Source: an uncultured Victivallales bacterium
GTDB taxonomy: Bacteria; Verrucomicrobiota; Lentisphaeria; Victivallales; UBA1829
DNA: 64,000 nt
Reading direction: 5' to 3'
Assembly: GCA_934661375.1 (NCBI GenBank)
Contig: CAKUJH010000002.1
Location: forward strand, 100,447-164,446
Shown here: one piece after another, positions 27,712-36,627 of the stretch
Numbering within the stretch: the first letter of the stretch is position 1
Layout of the letters: each line of letters begins with the position of its first letter
Notes under the pieces: generated by a model
Database searches by the model: none
The model's input: the letters and a program-made list of their open reading frames with translations, nothing else
What the model was told of the DNA's origin: nothing
Program-made: the position numbers and the translations under genes

Positions 27712-28440
27712 GTGAAAAAACCGGTTATCGTCGTCAATATGTTTTTCGCTCAATATGAAGGAACGCGGCTGGCGCACATGGTCCGGGACGAGTATGTCCA
27801 GAGAATTCATGACGCGGGCGGAATGCCGGTTCTGATGCCGGTCATCGACGATCCGGAACTGATGCAGTTCTATCTGAATCTCGCGGATGGAGTTCTGCTC
27901 ATCGGCGGCAAGGATTATCCGGCTGAATTGTACCATGAAACAAGCCTTCCGGCAACCGACAGCAGCCGTCTGCGTCCGGAATTTGACCTGCATTTTGCCC
28001 GTGAACTTCTGAAAACCAGTCTGCCGGTGCTGGGAATCTGCGGAGGCTGTCAACTCCTTGCTATTGCGGCAAACGGCAGACTGATCCAGGATTTGCCGAA
28101 CGCGGAAGACGTTCACACCAGCGGGAAATTTCATTCTGCAAGAGTCATCCGGGATGGCTTTTTCCGCAGAATCATGAAGGATGAAACGGAATTTACGGTG
28201 AACAGTTTTCATCATCAGGCGGTAAATCCGGAATCCCCCGGCGAAGGTTTTGCGGTTACCGGCGAAGCGATGGACGGCTCGGTGGAAGCAATTGAAATGC
28301 CGGGTTCGCGTCTGGTGCTGGGAGTGCAGTTTCATCCGGAACGCATGAATACTCTTTCGAACCGTTTCCTCGGCTGTCTGGTTCGCTGCGCCGCCGCTCA
28401 CAGAGACGGTTTACCGACAGACTCTATTTTTCAGCAGTAA
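27712..28440 (+). CDS. Peptidase C26 / gamma-glutamyl-GABA hydrolase-like class I glutamine amidotransferase
   Basis: The 242-residue protein has the nucleophile motif GICGGCQ (Cys near residue 110), the family segment SFHHQAV and the FHPER His-Glu pair of class I amidotransferases. PuuD-like enzymes hydrolyse gamma-glutamyl amide bonds, for example gamma-glutamyl-GABA. No putrescine pathway genes are nearby, so the substrate is open. The start is GTG 27712 behind AGGGGAAG. It is divergent from the GntR/LacI regulator and convergent with a WG-repeat gene. Confidence 0.8.
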   Translation: MKKPVIVVNMFFAQYEGTRLAHMVRDEYVQRIHDAGGMPVLMPVIDDPELMQFYLNLADGVLLIGGKDYPAELYHETSLPATDSSRLRPEFDLHFARELLKTSLPVLGICGGCQLLAIAANGRLIQDLPNAEDVHTSGKFHSARVIRDGFFRRIMKDETEFTVNSFHHQAVNPESPGEGFAVTGEAMDGSVEAIEMPGSRLVLGVQFHPERMNTLSNRFLGCLVRCAAAHRDGLPTDSIFQQ

Positions 28441-28521
28441 GAAGCGGAAAGACATTCAGCCGGCTTTAAACAGTATTGCTCGTCTGCAAAAATTGATGCG
28501 CGGGCTATCAGTTTCCCAAAA

Positions 28522-29568
28522 TCAAGGCGTTTTTATTTCATTGCAGATATATCTTTCATTTTTGTGATTGATATAAACCGGAGCAGATAGAACATTCATC
28601 GTACGTGTTTCACTTCCATGTTTTTTCGTGATACTTCGAACAGAAGTCCATACTCTCGCATACCCTTGGTAAAATGCTTCCGCAAAATAATATTCAAAAG
28701 GAATGACCGTTTTCCCGGTCTTGTCAATGTATCCATATTTACCATTCAGAATGCAGACCGCTTTTCCTTCTGAAAAAGGATAAATAAAACCGCATTCCAT
28801 AGGAATAACAAGTTTTCCTTCTGTATTGATTGCCCCGTACAGCAAATTTGAAAAGCCCGCTTTTATGCCGACCGTGGCAATCCCTTCGGAAAACGATGCG
28901 CAAAAATCAAATTTTTTCCTAAAAAGCGGCTTCCCCGTTTCATCAATAAAAAAGAATTGTTTCAAGTCATCCGAAACAACAGCCATATTTTCCGAAAAAG
29001 TCTCTGCGGATTTGTATTGAAATGCTATTTTAACTTTTCCATCTTTATCTATATACCCCCATTTTCCATCTTTTTCAACCGGGAACAAGTCATTCTTAAA
29101 GTCCTTTCCGGCAGAATAAAGCAAAGGAATAATCAGGACGCCCTCTCTGTTGACATATCCGGTTTTCCCATTCTGTTTTACCCAAGCCATTCCATCACTG
29201 AAATCCCCGACCTGGTCATATATACAAGGAACAACAATTTTCAGACGGATATCAGCAAATCCCCATTTTTTGCTTTTCCGATTCTGAATTGCCACCATTC
29301 CGTCTTTATAAAGCCGCGAATCGTGATGAATGAAGAGCATGCTTTTCATCGTGCCGACAGGATACAGAAACGCATAGCATCCTTTTTGTATTTCCACTTT
29401 TGCCACCCCTTCTGTAAAGCGCGAAACAGAGTAAAAATCTGCGGGATATACAACGGTATGAAATCTATCTCCGAATCCCCATTTATCTCCTTTGGAAAAT
29501 GGTATTAATTCTGCTGAAATCAGTTGAAAAGCAAAAAGAAATATCAACGGCAATAAATATTTTTTCAT
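28522..29568 (-). CDS. Exported WG-repeat protein
   Basis: The 348-residue protein has a signal peptide (about residues 1-19, ISAEL) and at least five to six WG repeats (KWGFGDRF, KWGFADIRL, KTGYVNREG, KWGYIDKDG, KYGYIDKTG), each followed by a strand-rich unit. It is presumed to be a beta-propeller-like repeat protein in the periplasm or at the surface. It resembles the other WG protein at 32735-33739. It lies at the end of the AT-rich RHS island. The role is unknown. Confidence 0.8.
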   Translation of the reverse strand: MKKYLLPLIFLFAFQLISAELIPFSKGDKWGFGDRFHTVVYPADFYSVSRFTEGVAKVEIQKGCYAFLYPVGTMKSMLFIHHDSRLYKDGMVAIQNRKSKKWGFADIRLKIVVPCIYDQVGDFSDGMAWVKQNGKTGYVNREGVLIIPLLYSAGKDFKNDLFPVEKDGKWGYIDKDGKVKIAFQYKSAETFSENMAVVSDDLKQFFFIDETGKPLFRKKFDFCASFSEGIATVGIKAGFSNLLYGAINTEGKLVIPMECGFIYPFSEGKAVCILNGKYGYIDKTGKTVIPFEYYFAEAFYQGYARVWTSVRSITKKHGSETRTMNVLSAPVYINHKNERYICNEIKTP

Positions 29569-29603
29569 GGTGATCCTCCCTTCCTGATAAAAGGTTTCTC
29601 TTC

Positions 29604-29631
29604 AATATAATACATCAAGAAACAGTTGCAA
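29604..29631 (-). promoter_or_regulatory. Candidate promoter of the downstream WG-repeat gene
   Basis: TTGCAA (29631-29626), a 16-bp spacer, then TATATT (29609-29604), about 36 nt before the ATG at 29568 and its GGGAGG ribosome site. Confidence 0.5.
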
Positions 29632-29704
29632 CTATTTTTCGCACTGTCTGATAAAAAAATTCTCATTTTCATCATCCATCTACGAACCGACAGTTCCGAG
29701 ACAT

Positions 29705-32233
29705 TCAATCTCTGAATTTTATTCTGGTCCGTCTTTTTTCTTTTTTGTTTTTCTGCTTTTTGACAGGATAAATATCTTCCTGCATCGTGGCTGTTTTAGG
29801 AGCAAAATTCAACGAGTCTCCCTGCTTTCCGGCATTTTCCCATTTCAAATATTCTTCGTAAGGTGACGGCCAGAAAAAGTCAAACAGATCGCCCGCACGT
29901 TTTTTTCGGTCCGCGCCGATGAAAGAATGCCAATACCGGGATCGGTTTTTGACTCCGGTATTCCGGTTGTCATACAGTGCAAGCAGCTGCCAGATCCGAT
30001 ATTCTCCAGCCTGAATCCCTTGCTGTGCCGATTTTTCTGCGGATTTGAATTGTCCTGTTTTATAATATGCAAGTGTCTGATAATAAAAAGATTCGGCGAT
30101 ATGAAAATCTTCCAGCGGCTTGACATACTGCAAAACCTTGTTCCAGTTGGTGTTTTTTCCCGATACTTCCAGTCTGGCAAGCAATACGGCTGCGCCTGGA
30201 TGTCCTTGCCGGAATGCCTCGGACAGATACTTCTGCGCTTTATGAATACGGGAATAATCGTTTTGCTCCTGAGAAAAATATGGTTCAGGCAAATCATAAA
30301 ACGCATAAAAACGCCCCAGAAAATATAACGCTGCCGCATGGTTTCCGGCAGCTGCTTTTCGTAAATGAGTAAAAACCTCTTTCAATTTTGTCTGCGATGC
30401 CGGCGAGTATAAAAGATAGCGGCTGTTAAAATTTTCCAGCTGATGCATTTTCCGCATGGCACACAAAAATTCAGCTTCCGGAGTTCCGGCGGCTTCCCAG
30501 TTCTGAAGCGAAGTAAAACGGAAAGTGCCGTCATCCTGCTGCTGCAGATATTGTCCGCGTTGAACCGGAGCCTTCAGTTCAGACAAAGCAGAAACCAGAT
30601 TCCATAACGGATGGTCCGCCAGCAGAACTTTCCGTTCGACCGTCAAATCTTTGTCCGTGGGAAATACTCCCTGCATCATCTTCGCATACAGCCAGCAGGG
30701 AACAGCCTCGCTGCGGCCGGCAGAAACTGCTCGCTGAAAAAACGTTGCCCCTTCGGTATTTTCCAGACTTAACCCTTTGGCAAGCAAGCCGATAGAGCAT
30801 CCTTTCCGAACTCTGTTATCCACGTAATACTCTTTGGGTGTCACACCTTTTCTGACTGCATACCGGGTTACGATCAGGTTGGTTAAACATTTGGGCGTCA
30901 GCACACTGAATCCGCCTCTTCTGCCCAGAAAATCGACATCATGACTGCCGTTATTCGGGATTTGATCAAGCTGTTTTTTATATTTCTCGGAGAAAAACCA
31001 CGGACGCCCGCTTTTTTCGGTTTCCATCAGAAGCAGCAGCGCGCCGGCTTCCGGCAGTCCATAGTCCCGCGCTTCGCGCAAATATCGTATCGCCTTGTTT
31101 TCATCCGGCATTACGCCATACCCGCGCCAATAACAAAGTCCTAATTGATACAGCGCAGGCAAATGACGTTTTCTGGCAGATCTTTCGAACAGCTGCAATG
31201 CTTTTGCCGTATCAAAAACTTTCTCATCGCCGTAAAGATAGCGCATTCCCCAGGCATACTGCAAATCCGGATTCGCATGATTCCTGATTTTATTGAAGGA
31301 TAAAGCGGATTCCTGCGGAATCGTCCTATTTTTTGTTTTAGCTGTTTTCGAAAAATAATGATTGTAAGGATAAGGATGAAAACTGTGTGGCGGCAGATTT
31401 TTTATTTCTGCAGCTGTATCGAATCCATACACTTGCGGCGGCGACAGTTCGAAAAATTTCTGTCGATTGCCTTGTTCGCTGTTTTCCGAGTCCTGAAAAA
31501 CAGCAAGACCGAAATGCTGAATTTTCAATTCAGAGGCTTTCACTTGAAAATGCTCTTGAGGGCTCTTTTCTCCGTTGAATTCAAAACTGATTTCTTTCAC
31601 TGTGCGATCATAAATAATTCGTACAGACAACGGTTCAAATGACGGAAGCGGAAACATGCCGCCGGCTTGAGTATTCCTGCGCAAAACAACTCCGCTTCCC
31701 TTGGAAATTCTGGCAGAATAGACAGGCGATTGTCCTGTGGTAAAATAAGCAACAGACAGGCTCCGGCTCAGACACGCTAAATTGCCATGCAAATCCGGAT
31801 AGCTGGAATTGTAAATCGGATGCGCACTGTCGAGAAAGGAAAATGCCAGATTCACGGTTTGGGATTTTTCCATAGCCGGCCATGCCCGGATTTTGAAATC
31901 TATGACAATAAAGCGTTTCTGAAAAATGTTCTTTTGCTTTTTGGGAATGACTATCTCCAGAACGCCGCCGTCCACGCGCCGTTTCCGGTAAATACATGAT
32001 TCGCAGTCACATCCGTTCTTATGCCGGTAGGAATGACGAACTAATTCATTCGACACAAGCACTCCATCTCCCGATGACGGCGAAATATTGTACAATATTC
32101 CGAACGGAGTTTCATACATCTCCTTTACAGCCCCTTGTTTCTGCCAAACCGCATTCACCTGTTCCGCATTTGCCGGCAAGAGCATTGTACAGAAACAAAG
32201 CCACAAAATGATCCGCATTTTTATGTTATACAT
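29705..32233 (-). CDS. Exported Sel1-repeat protein with N-terminal beta-rich domain and basic C-terminal tail
   Basis: The 842-residue protein has a signal peptide (about residues 6-23, PANAEQ), a roughly 270-residue beta-rich N-terminal domain, and Sel1-type repeats from about residue 320 (ALQLFERSARKRHLPALYQ, AIRYLREARDYGLPEAG). It ends in a lysine/arginine-rich tail finishing RRTRIKFRD. The protein at 36628-38799 has the same layout and the same type of tail (GSKIKFREW), so the two are paralogues. Sel1 repeats mediate protein contacts. It lies 17 nt below a small gene in a WG-112aa-Sel1 operon. Confidence 0.75.
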   Translation of the reverse strand: MYNIKMRIILWLCFCTMLLPANAEQVNAVWQKQGAVKEMYETPFGILYNISPSSGDGVLVSNELVRHSYRHKNGCDCESCIYRKRRVDGGVLEIVIPKKQKNIFQKRFIVIDFKIRAWPAMEKSQTVNLAFSFLDSAHPIYNSSYPDLHGNLACLSRSLSVAYFTTGQSPVYSARISKGSGVVLRRNTQAGGMFPLPSFEPLSVRIIYDRTVKEISFEFNGEKSPQEHFQVKASELKIQHFGLAVFQDSENSEQGNRQKFFELSPPQVYGFDTAAEIKNLPPHSFHPYPYNHYFSKTAKTKNRTIPQESALSFNKIRNHANPDLQYAWGMRYLYGDEKVFDTAKALQLFERSARKRHLPALYQLGLCYWRGYGVMPDENKAIRYLREARDYGLPEAGALLLLMETEKSGRPWFFSEKYKKQLDQIPNNGSHDVDFLGRRGGFSVLTPKCLTNLIVTRYAVRKGVTPKEYYVDNRVRKGCSIGLLAKGLSLENTEGATFFQRAVSAGRSEAVPCWLYAKMMQGVFPTDKDLTVERKVLLADHPLWNLVSALSELKAPVQRGQYLQQQDDGTFRFTSLQNWEAAGTPEAEFLCAMRKMHQLENFNSRYLLYSPASQTKLKEVFTHLRKAAAGNHAAALYFLGRFYAFYDLPEPYFSQEQNDYSRIHKAQKYLSEAFRQGHPGAAVLLARLEVSGKNTNWNKVLQYVKPLEDFHIAESFYYQTLAYYKTGQFKSAEKSAQQGIQAGEYRIWQLLALYDNRNTGVKNRSRYWHSFIGADRKKRAGDLFDFFWPSPYEEYLKWENAGKQGDSLNFAPKTATMQEDIYPVKKQKNKKEKRRTRIKFRD

Positions 32234-32250
32234 CTCTCACCCTTAATATT

Positions 32251-32589
32251 TTATGACACATTCTTTGAATAATTCGCTTTAAGTATTGGTATTGAATATT
32301 CCTCGCATGTTCTTAAAAAACTCCGACCTTGCACTGTCCAGAAGACAATGAACTTCGGCAAACTGTTTGAGCGATGTTCTATCAATATTCCATACCCGAT
32401 AATCCTTCTCCTGATTGAAATTCTGGTCATATCACAGTACGGAATGGAAAAATTTTTTCTGAAGGAAAAGATTCCGATGAAAAAACGCAAAGAATTTTCC
32501 GCAAAACAAACTCTCGCAAAAGGATAAGAGTAATTAACAGCATCAAAGTATGAATTGCCGATTCGGATTCCACCACGAAATTCATGCAT
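32251..32589 (-). CDS. Small protein, possibly PH-like fold, unknown function
   Basis: The 112-residue protein has alternating short beta-strand-like segments (NSLRFFIGIFSFRKNFSIPY, GYGILIEHRSN, KFIVFWTVQG) reminiscent of a bacterial PH-like domain; that is a guess. It has a clear start: ATG 32589 preceded by GGAG with 8-nt spacing. It sits between the WG-repeat and Sel1-repeat genes. It has no signal peptide, so it would be cytoplasmic beside two exported partners. Confidence 0.5.
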   Translation of the reverse strand: MHEFRGGIRIGNSYFDAVNYSYPFARVCFAENSLRFFIGIFSFRKNFSIPYCDMTRISIRRRIIGYGILIEHRSNSLPKFIVFWTVQGRSFLRTCEEYSIPILKANYSKNVS

Positions 32590-32734
32590 GTGTTTTACTC
32601 CTCAGCCAATATTTTACTGTCAGCCATGTCATTTTGTTCCGCAGTTCCTTCGTTTTTTTTGAAGTATGGACCATCTATACTAATCTGCACTTTCGGAGAT
32701 AAGCGGAATTAACAATTGAATAACTTTAGGACAT

Positions 32735-33739
32735 TCATCTTGATTTCCAGAACTGCCTGTTCTGCTTATCAATGAAACATTCATTGACAGGGTATTCGGA
32801 TCGTGAACCGTTCGGATTCTTTTCCACCTTAAGATTTCTCCAGACTTTCGCTGTTCCATTACAGAATGATTGGGCGAATGCGTACATCAAAGGGATTACA
32901 ATATTTCCTGCCGGATCGATAAAACCATAGCGCAAGTTAATGCTGCAAACAGCCAATCCATCTGAAAAATCGGAGAGATAAGCATAATAGGGCGGCAGCA
33001 GAAACTCTCCTTCTTTGGAAATAATTCCATATCCGCGGTCTTTTTTGACAACCGCTCTTCCGTTTTGGAACGCACCGCCTCTTTCAAATTCACCCTTCAC
33101 GGTCTGTGCTCCAGTTTTATCTATATAAATATACTTTTTGCCATCTTCTGAAACACATGCCAGCCCTTCGCTGAACGGCGCGGCATCTTTATAACGGAAA
33201 TCAATTACGGTTTCTCCTTTCTGGGAAATGAAACCCCATTTTCCGTTCAGACTGGCAGCCATCAGATTTTCCCGACAATCTTTGAGATTGTCATATTGAC
33301 ATGCAACAATACATTTGCCGGTCGTGTCAATAATGCCCCATTTCTGCCCGATTTTTACTGCCGCAACTTCTTCATGAAAACTTGAAACGCTGTCGTATTC
33401 CGGTCGGATTTTCATCATCAGATCTCTGCCGATGAATCCCCATTTCTGTCCGATTTTTATTTTTACTGCCGCAAAGCTTTCTGAAAAATCTTTGCAATCC
33501 TCTATCGCTTGAGAAAAAAATTGCTGTCCTGCCGCTGAGATATATCCATAACGCCCGTCTTTTTTCACTTGTGCGATTCCTTCTGAAAATGGATGAGCTT
33601 CCTCGTAAATGGCGTCATAAACCAGATTACCGGAAAAATCCGAATACCCCCATTGCGCTCCCTGTTTGAAAGGAACCAGTCCAATGGCAAAGACTGGAAA
33701 GAACAAAAATCCATTCAGAACAATTAAAAATTTCTTCAT
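32735..33739 (-). CDS. Exported WG-repeat protein
   Basis: The 334-residue protein has a signal peptide (about residues 1-20) and at least six WG units (QWGYSDFSG, RYGYISAAG, KWGFIGRD, KWGIIDTTG, KWGFISQKG, RYGFIDPAG). It is similar in design to the WG protein at 28522-29568. It starts ATG 33739 after AGGGGAAATAGA. The position is AT-rich and outside the typical composition of the housekeeping genes. It is presumed periplasmic or surface exposed; the role is unknown. Confidence 0.8.
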   Translation of the reverse strand: MKKFLIVLNGFLFFPVFAIGLVPFKQGAQWGYSDFSGNLVYDAIYEEAHPFSEGIAQVKKDGRYGYISAAGQQFFSQAIEDCKDFSESFAAVKIKIGQKWGFIGRDLMMKIRPEYDSVSSFHEEVAAVKIGQKWGIIDTTGKCIVACQYDNLKDCRENLMAASLNGKWGFISQKGETVIDFRYKDAAPFSEGLACVSEDGKKYIYIDKTGAQTVKGEFERGGAFQNGRAVVKKDRGYGIISKEGEFLLPPYYAYLSDFSDGLAVCSINLRYGFIDPAGNIVIPLMYAFAQSFCNGTAKVWRNLKVEKNPNGSRSEYPVNECFIDKQNRQFWKSR

Positions 33740-33836
33740 TCTATTTCCCCTTTTGAAATTCAGTCATTATAAAAAATGAATCGTCTGCTGAGAAAACCAA
33801 CGCGTCTGTTTTGGCTGTATATTCTATGAATTCTCC

Positions 33837-34181
33837 TCATGGTTCTTTCGGCAGATTCAGTTTTGCTGGATACATCAACTGCTTCTCCAATTGATCCCAG
33901 TATTTATCCTGGCTCATCCCCTTAGGCGGCTTCAAGGTCGCAAGCTCACCATAATCGGACTTAACCGGAAGCATTTTACCATTGACACCCAGTCTTCTTA
34001 CCTCCACCTTTCGCAAATCGACGGGAGTTCCTGAGCGAGTATCAATAACTAAAATCAAGCCGCCGGAAGAACTGGTAATAATTCCTTGATAACGTCCCTC
34101 TGGTTTTTGGTAAATCGCCAATGCGATCACCAGCCCCACAAATATAATTGCGGCAATGAGCCCATGTATGGATTTATTCAC
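33837..34181 (-). CDS. Small single-pass membrane protein, unknown
   Basis: The 114-residue protein has one N-terminal membrane segment (about residues 6-24) and an extracytoplasmic soluble domain (RYQGIITSSSGGLILVIDT). It starts with GTG 34181, which overlaps the lipoprotein stop by 8 nt and is preceded by AAGGAG. It is the fourth gene of the coupled group starting with the RHS tip at 34993-36174. The function is not recognised; an immunity or accessory role to the RHS tip is inferred from coupling alone. Confidence 0.55.
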   Translation of the reverse strand: MNKSIHGLIAAIIFVGLVIALAIYQKPEGRYQGIITSSSGGLILVIDTRSGTPVDLRKVEVRRLGVNGKMLPVKSDYGELATLKPPKGMSQDKYWDQLEKQLMYPAKLNLPKEP

Positions 34182-34791
34182 TCTTTACAATCTCCTTATA
34201 TTTTTTTATAACTCCCTCATATGTAAATAAACAATTCTGTTTATTATTTTTTATAATGGAACGAAAGTTTTCTGTATTTCCGGTATATAGATAATTTACA
34301 TCCGAGGGAAAATACTTGAAAAAACAATCGGGCTGTGAATCTTTTTTTAAGGTTATGCTATATACTTTCACATTTTCTTCATTCGGGAGAAGATGAAATG
34401 TTACGTACACGGGAAGAACAAAAAAAGATTCCACTTTTGTCAGATTGAATGTCTGCCACCTGTGTTTTGCCAGAGATAGACTCACATAGTATTTACCGGC
34501 TATTTTTTCTAAGTTGCCTTCCAGCTGTGCGATGCAGACATCTTTTTGGATGATGTTTACATGGTAAGTTGATTCATGCTCTTTGTTTTTGCATACTTGC
34601 ACAAGAATATGCTGTACGGTCCCATCTTTATGAACAAAATCCCACTTTCCGCATAATTCAATCGGAAATGATATCGTGGTATTTTCTTGTGTCAACGGAT
34701 GAAGCGAAAATGTTGAAGTACAGGATGCAGAGTATAATACTGCAACAAATACAAAGGCGCAATTAAAAAAAAGCCGGCAGAACTGTTTCAT
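34174..34791 (-). CDS. Putative lipoprotein, unknown
   Basis: This 205-residue protein has a lipoprotein signal peptide with lipobox YSASC (Cys near residue 24). ATG 34791 was chosen because it follows AGGGAAAG and starts directly at the signal peptide; the longer frame is not signal-like. The mature part is beta-rich (GKWDFVHKDGTVQHILVQV). Its start overlaps the stop of the 70-residue membrane protein as ATGA. It belongs to the RHS-linked gene group; I do not recognise the family. Confidence 0.6.
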   Translation of the reverse strand: MKQFCRLFFNCAFVFVAVLYSASCTSTFSLHPLTQENTTISFPIELCGKWDFVHKDGTVQHILVQVCKNKEHESTYHVNIIQKDVCIAQLEGNLEKIAGKYYVSLSLAKHRWQTFNLTKVESFFVLPVYVTFHLLPNEENVKVYSITLKKDSQPDCFFKYFPSDVNYLYTGNTENFRSIIKNNKQNCLFTYEGVIKKYKEIVKSE

Positions 34792-35000
34792 TTTTTCGCT
34801 TTCCCTGTTATTTTTGCAATGATAATGTCTGTGAGAAAAATATAGTTTATGAATAATGACAGAGGAAATGCAAAAATAAAGATATATATGCATTCTGCTG
34901 TATACCTCGATGCCATGAAATACAATGCAGGCAGCAGCACTATGCCGAAAACATATAACAAAACGAGAACAATGCATGCTGTTAATTCTTTCTTATTCAT
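34788..35000 (-). CDS. Small two-helix membrane protein after the RHS tip
   Basis: The 70-residue protein MNKKELTACIVLVLLYVFGI is mostly two hydrophobic helices with a basic C-terminus (ITGKAKK). Its ATG overlaps the RHS stop by 8 nt (ATGAATAA). A small membrane protein coupled to a glycine-rich hydrophobic RHS tip is consistent with an immunity protein, but the sequence gives no direct proof. Confidence 0.5.
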   Translation of the reverse strand: MNKKELTACIVLVLLYVFGIVLLPALYFMASRYTAECIYIFIFAFPLSLFINYIFLTDIIIAKITGKAKK

Positions 35001-36174
35001 ACAAATACCCATTTTTCTCTATAAAACTTAGAATTTTATTTTTTAATTCTAAGGTCAATCCACTAAGAACGTTACCCATTTCAGCCGTAACGCCAGCACT
35101 AAGTCCTTCCATTGCGGCTAATGCTTGTGGCGTTATATTACCAGCATAAACAGTTTCTATACCATCACTAATTCTTTTTCCAACCCCGCCTGCTGTCCCT
35201 GCCAATACGGCACCAATAGTTGCAGAAATTGCAATATCATTTACGTCTTGTTTGGAAAGTTCGCCATCGTTTGCATACCTGTCAAAAGCGGTTGTCAAAC
35301 CAGATGCAACGGCTCCGCCAATCATGGATGCACTGGGAATACCCGTACCAGCTAAAGCCCCACCTACAACCCCTCTAAGAGTGCCTGCAACAGTAGCAGA
35401 AAAATCACCTCCACTCGTAATATAAGCACTAATACCTCCAATTACTCCTCCCGCTACTGCTCCAACTAATATTGCCCAATCTCCTTGTTTATCAATAAAT
35501 ACTATGGGATCACTCCCACAATATGCCAGATTATTCCATCCATCGGGATAACCGAGCGGGTCAGTAGTTTGCCACTTGCCCTGATCGGCACGATAATTGC
35601 GGAAGAGGAAGGCGTAGCCGAGTTCGCCGATATAGGGTTTGCCGGTGTACATGGCATTCGTGTCAGCACTTTCACCGAAGGCGGTCATGTGGATGGTTTT
35701 GCCGCCGATATTCAAAGTGGAGCCGAGCATATCGTTAAACATTACGCCGTCTTTACTCGACAGAATCGGGTTGCCGCCGGTTACGTAAGGCTCGTTGACG
35801 AAACTGGTTCCTCCGCGATGGATCAGCGCCAAACCGTCCCAGAGGAAATCTTCGGATTTTCCGTTGCGGATCGCCTGCGCGATCTGCCCGTCATTATGGT
35901 AATTGAAACTTGCGACCTTCTGACCGTTTTCCGATACGCTCAAAACTTTGTCCAGCCAGCCGTATTCATAACTCTTGCCGCCTTCCTTCACCATGCGTTC
36001 GGCGGCAGATACGGTGCGCTTCCGGCTCAACCCGGAATCGTTTCTGTTGGACGTTGAGATGTTTCCGCTTGAAATCAAGTCATTCTCCTCATGATGGAAG
36101 TTCCTGCATATCAATATAATCCGCAATGAAAGTTTTGCAAACCTGTTTCTTTTCAAATTCGATAAAAATCTCAA
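34993..36174 (-). CDS. Orphan RHS-repeat tip with variable C-terminal region (N-terminally truncated RHS protein)
   Basis: The 393-residue frame carries the RHS core from about residue 61 (KEGGKSYEYGWLDK, then GELGYAFLFRNYRAD, DPLGYPDGWNNLAY). This ends a typical RHS cage and marks the point where variable tips begin. The tip is Gly/Ala-rich and hydrophobic (about residues 235-345), with a short polar end. Residues 1-60 are unrelated to RHS and probably run through a junction. There are no full-length RHS repeats, signal peptide or secretion partners in the window, so it is likely a displaced tip cassette. The next gene overlaps its stop by 8 nt. Confidence 0.65.
   Translation of the reverse strand: MRFLSNLKRNRFAKLSLRIILICRNFHHEENDLISSGNISTSNRNDSGLSRKRTVSAAERMVKEGGKSYEYGWLDKVLSVSENGQKVASFNYHNDGQIAQAIRNGKSEDFLWDGLALIHRGGTSFVNEPYVTGGNPILSSKDGVMFNDMLGSTLNIGGKTIHMTAFGESADTNAMYTGKPYIGELGYAFLFRNYRADQGKWQTTDPLGYPDGWNNLAYCGSDPIVFIDKQGDWAILVGAVAGGVIGGISAYITSGGDFSATVAGTLRGVVGGALAGTGIPSASMIGGAVASGLTTAFDRYANDGELSKQDVNDIAISATIGAVLAGTAGGVGKRISDGIETVYAGNITPQALAAMEGLSAGVTAEMGNVLSGLTLELKNKILSFIEKNGYLYE
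35524..35985 (-). repeat. RHS core repeat copy 1 (imperfect direct repeat with 39230-39691)
   Basis: This 462-bp stretch encodes the RHS core from KEGGKSYEYGWLDK to GWNNLAYC and is nearly colinear, by constant 3706-bp offset, with the copy at 39230-39691. Identity is visibly high, including long runs such as the segment encoding GGNPILSSKDGVMFNDMLGS. The flanks diverge completely on both sides. Confidence 0.8.
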
Positions 36175-36407
36175 ATCTCATCAATCACCAGTCCCCAGCC
36201 CATCCGCCCGGAGGCATCGGCTTTACCATCGGTATTCCTGCCGCCGAAAATCACCAGCACCCGGTACATCTCCCGCCGATGCTTGTCATATCCTTTCGGT
36301 ACGCGGTACTGGGACACCGCATTCCGGTTCTGCGGCGCTTTGGTCTTGACCTCAATCTTGCCCGCCGTAAGAAACAGCGGAAACAAAAGAAAAAATACTG
36401 ACCACAA
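36171..36407 (-). pseudogene. N-terminal fragment of an exported alpha/beta-hydrolase (esterase-like)
   Basis: A 78-residue frame starting at TTG 36407 has a signal-like N-terminus (WSVFFLLFPLFLTAGKIEV) followed by YRVPKGYD and VLVIFGGRNTDGKADASGRM. These resemble the beginning of polyhydroxybutyrate-depolymerase/feruloyl-esterase type hydrolases, where about 200 more residues would be expected. It stops abruptly beside the odd N-terminus of the RHS tip frame. I read it as a remnant cut by the recombination that placed the RHS tip here. Confidence 0.45.
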
Positions 36408-36627
36408 GATTTTTGGTTAGTTGAGTTAATAGCATCAACCATTTGGAAGCAGTCATTATCCGACAGATTTCTTTTAGATTTTCTGTTTTTAGACCTTGCC
36501 GGTATTCCCTTTTCTGTAAAGCAAAATCCGTTTCAGAATGGCGCGGAAATCTACAGATGAAAGTCGGTCGATTCCAAGGGAACCGCGACTTTGTTTCACG
36601 GAGACTCTGTCTTTTTTCAACACGGTT

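Noticed and set aside
34792..34977. Longer start for the lipoprotein gene
   Set aside because: The extra 62 residues are Cys/His-rich and hide the signal peptide; ATG 34791 has the ribosome site.
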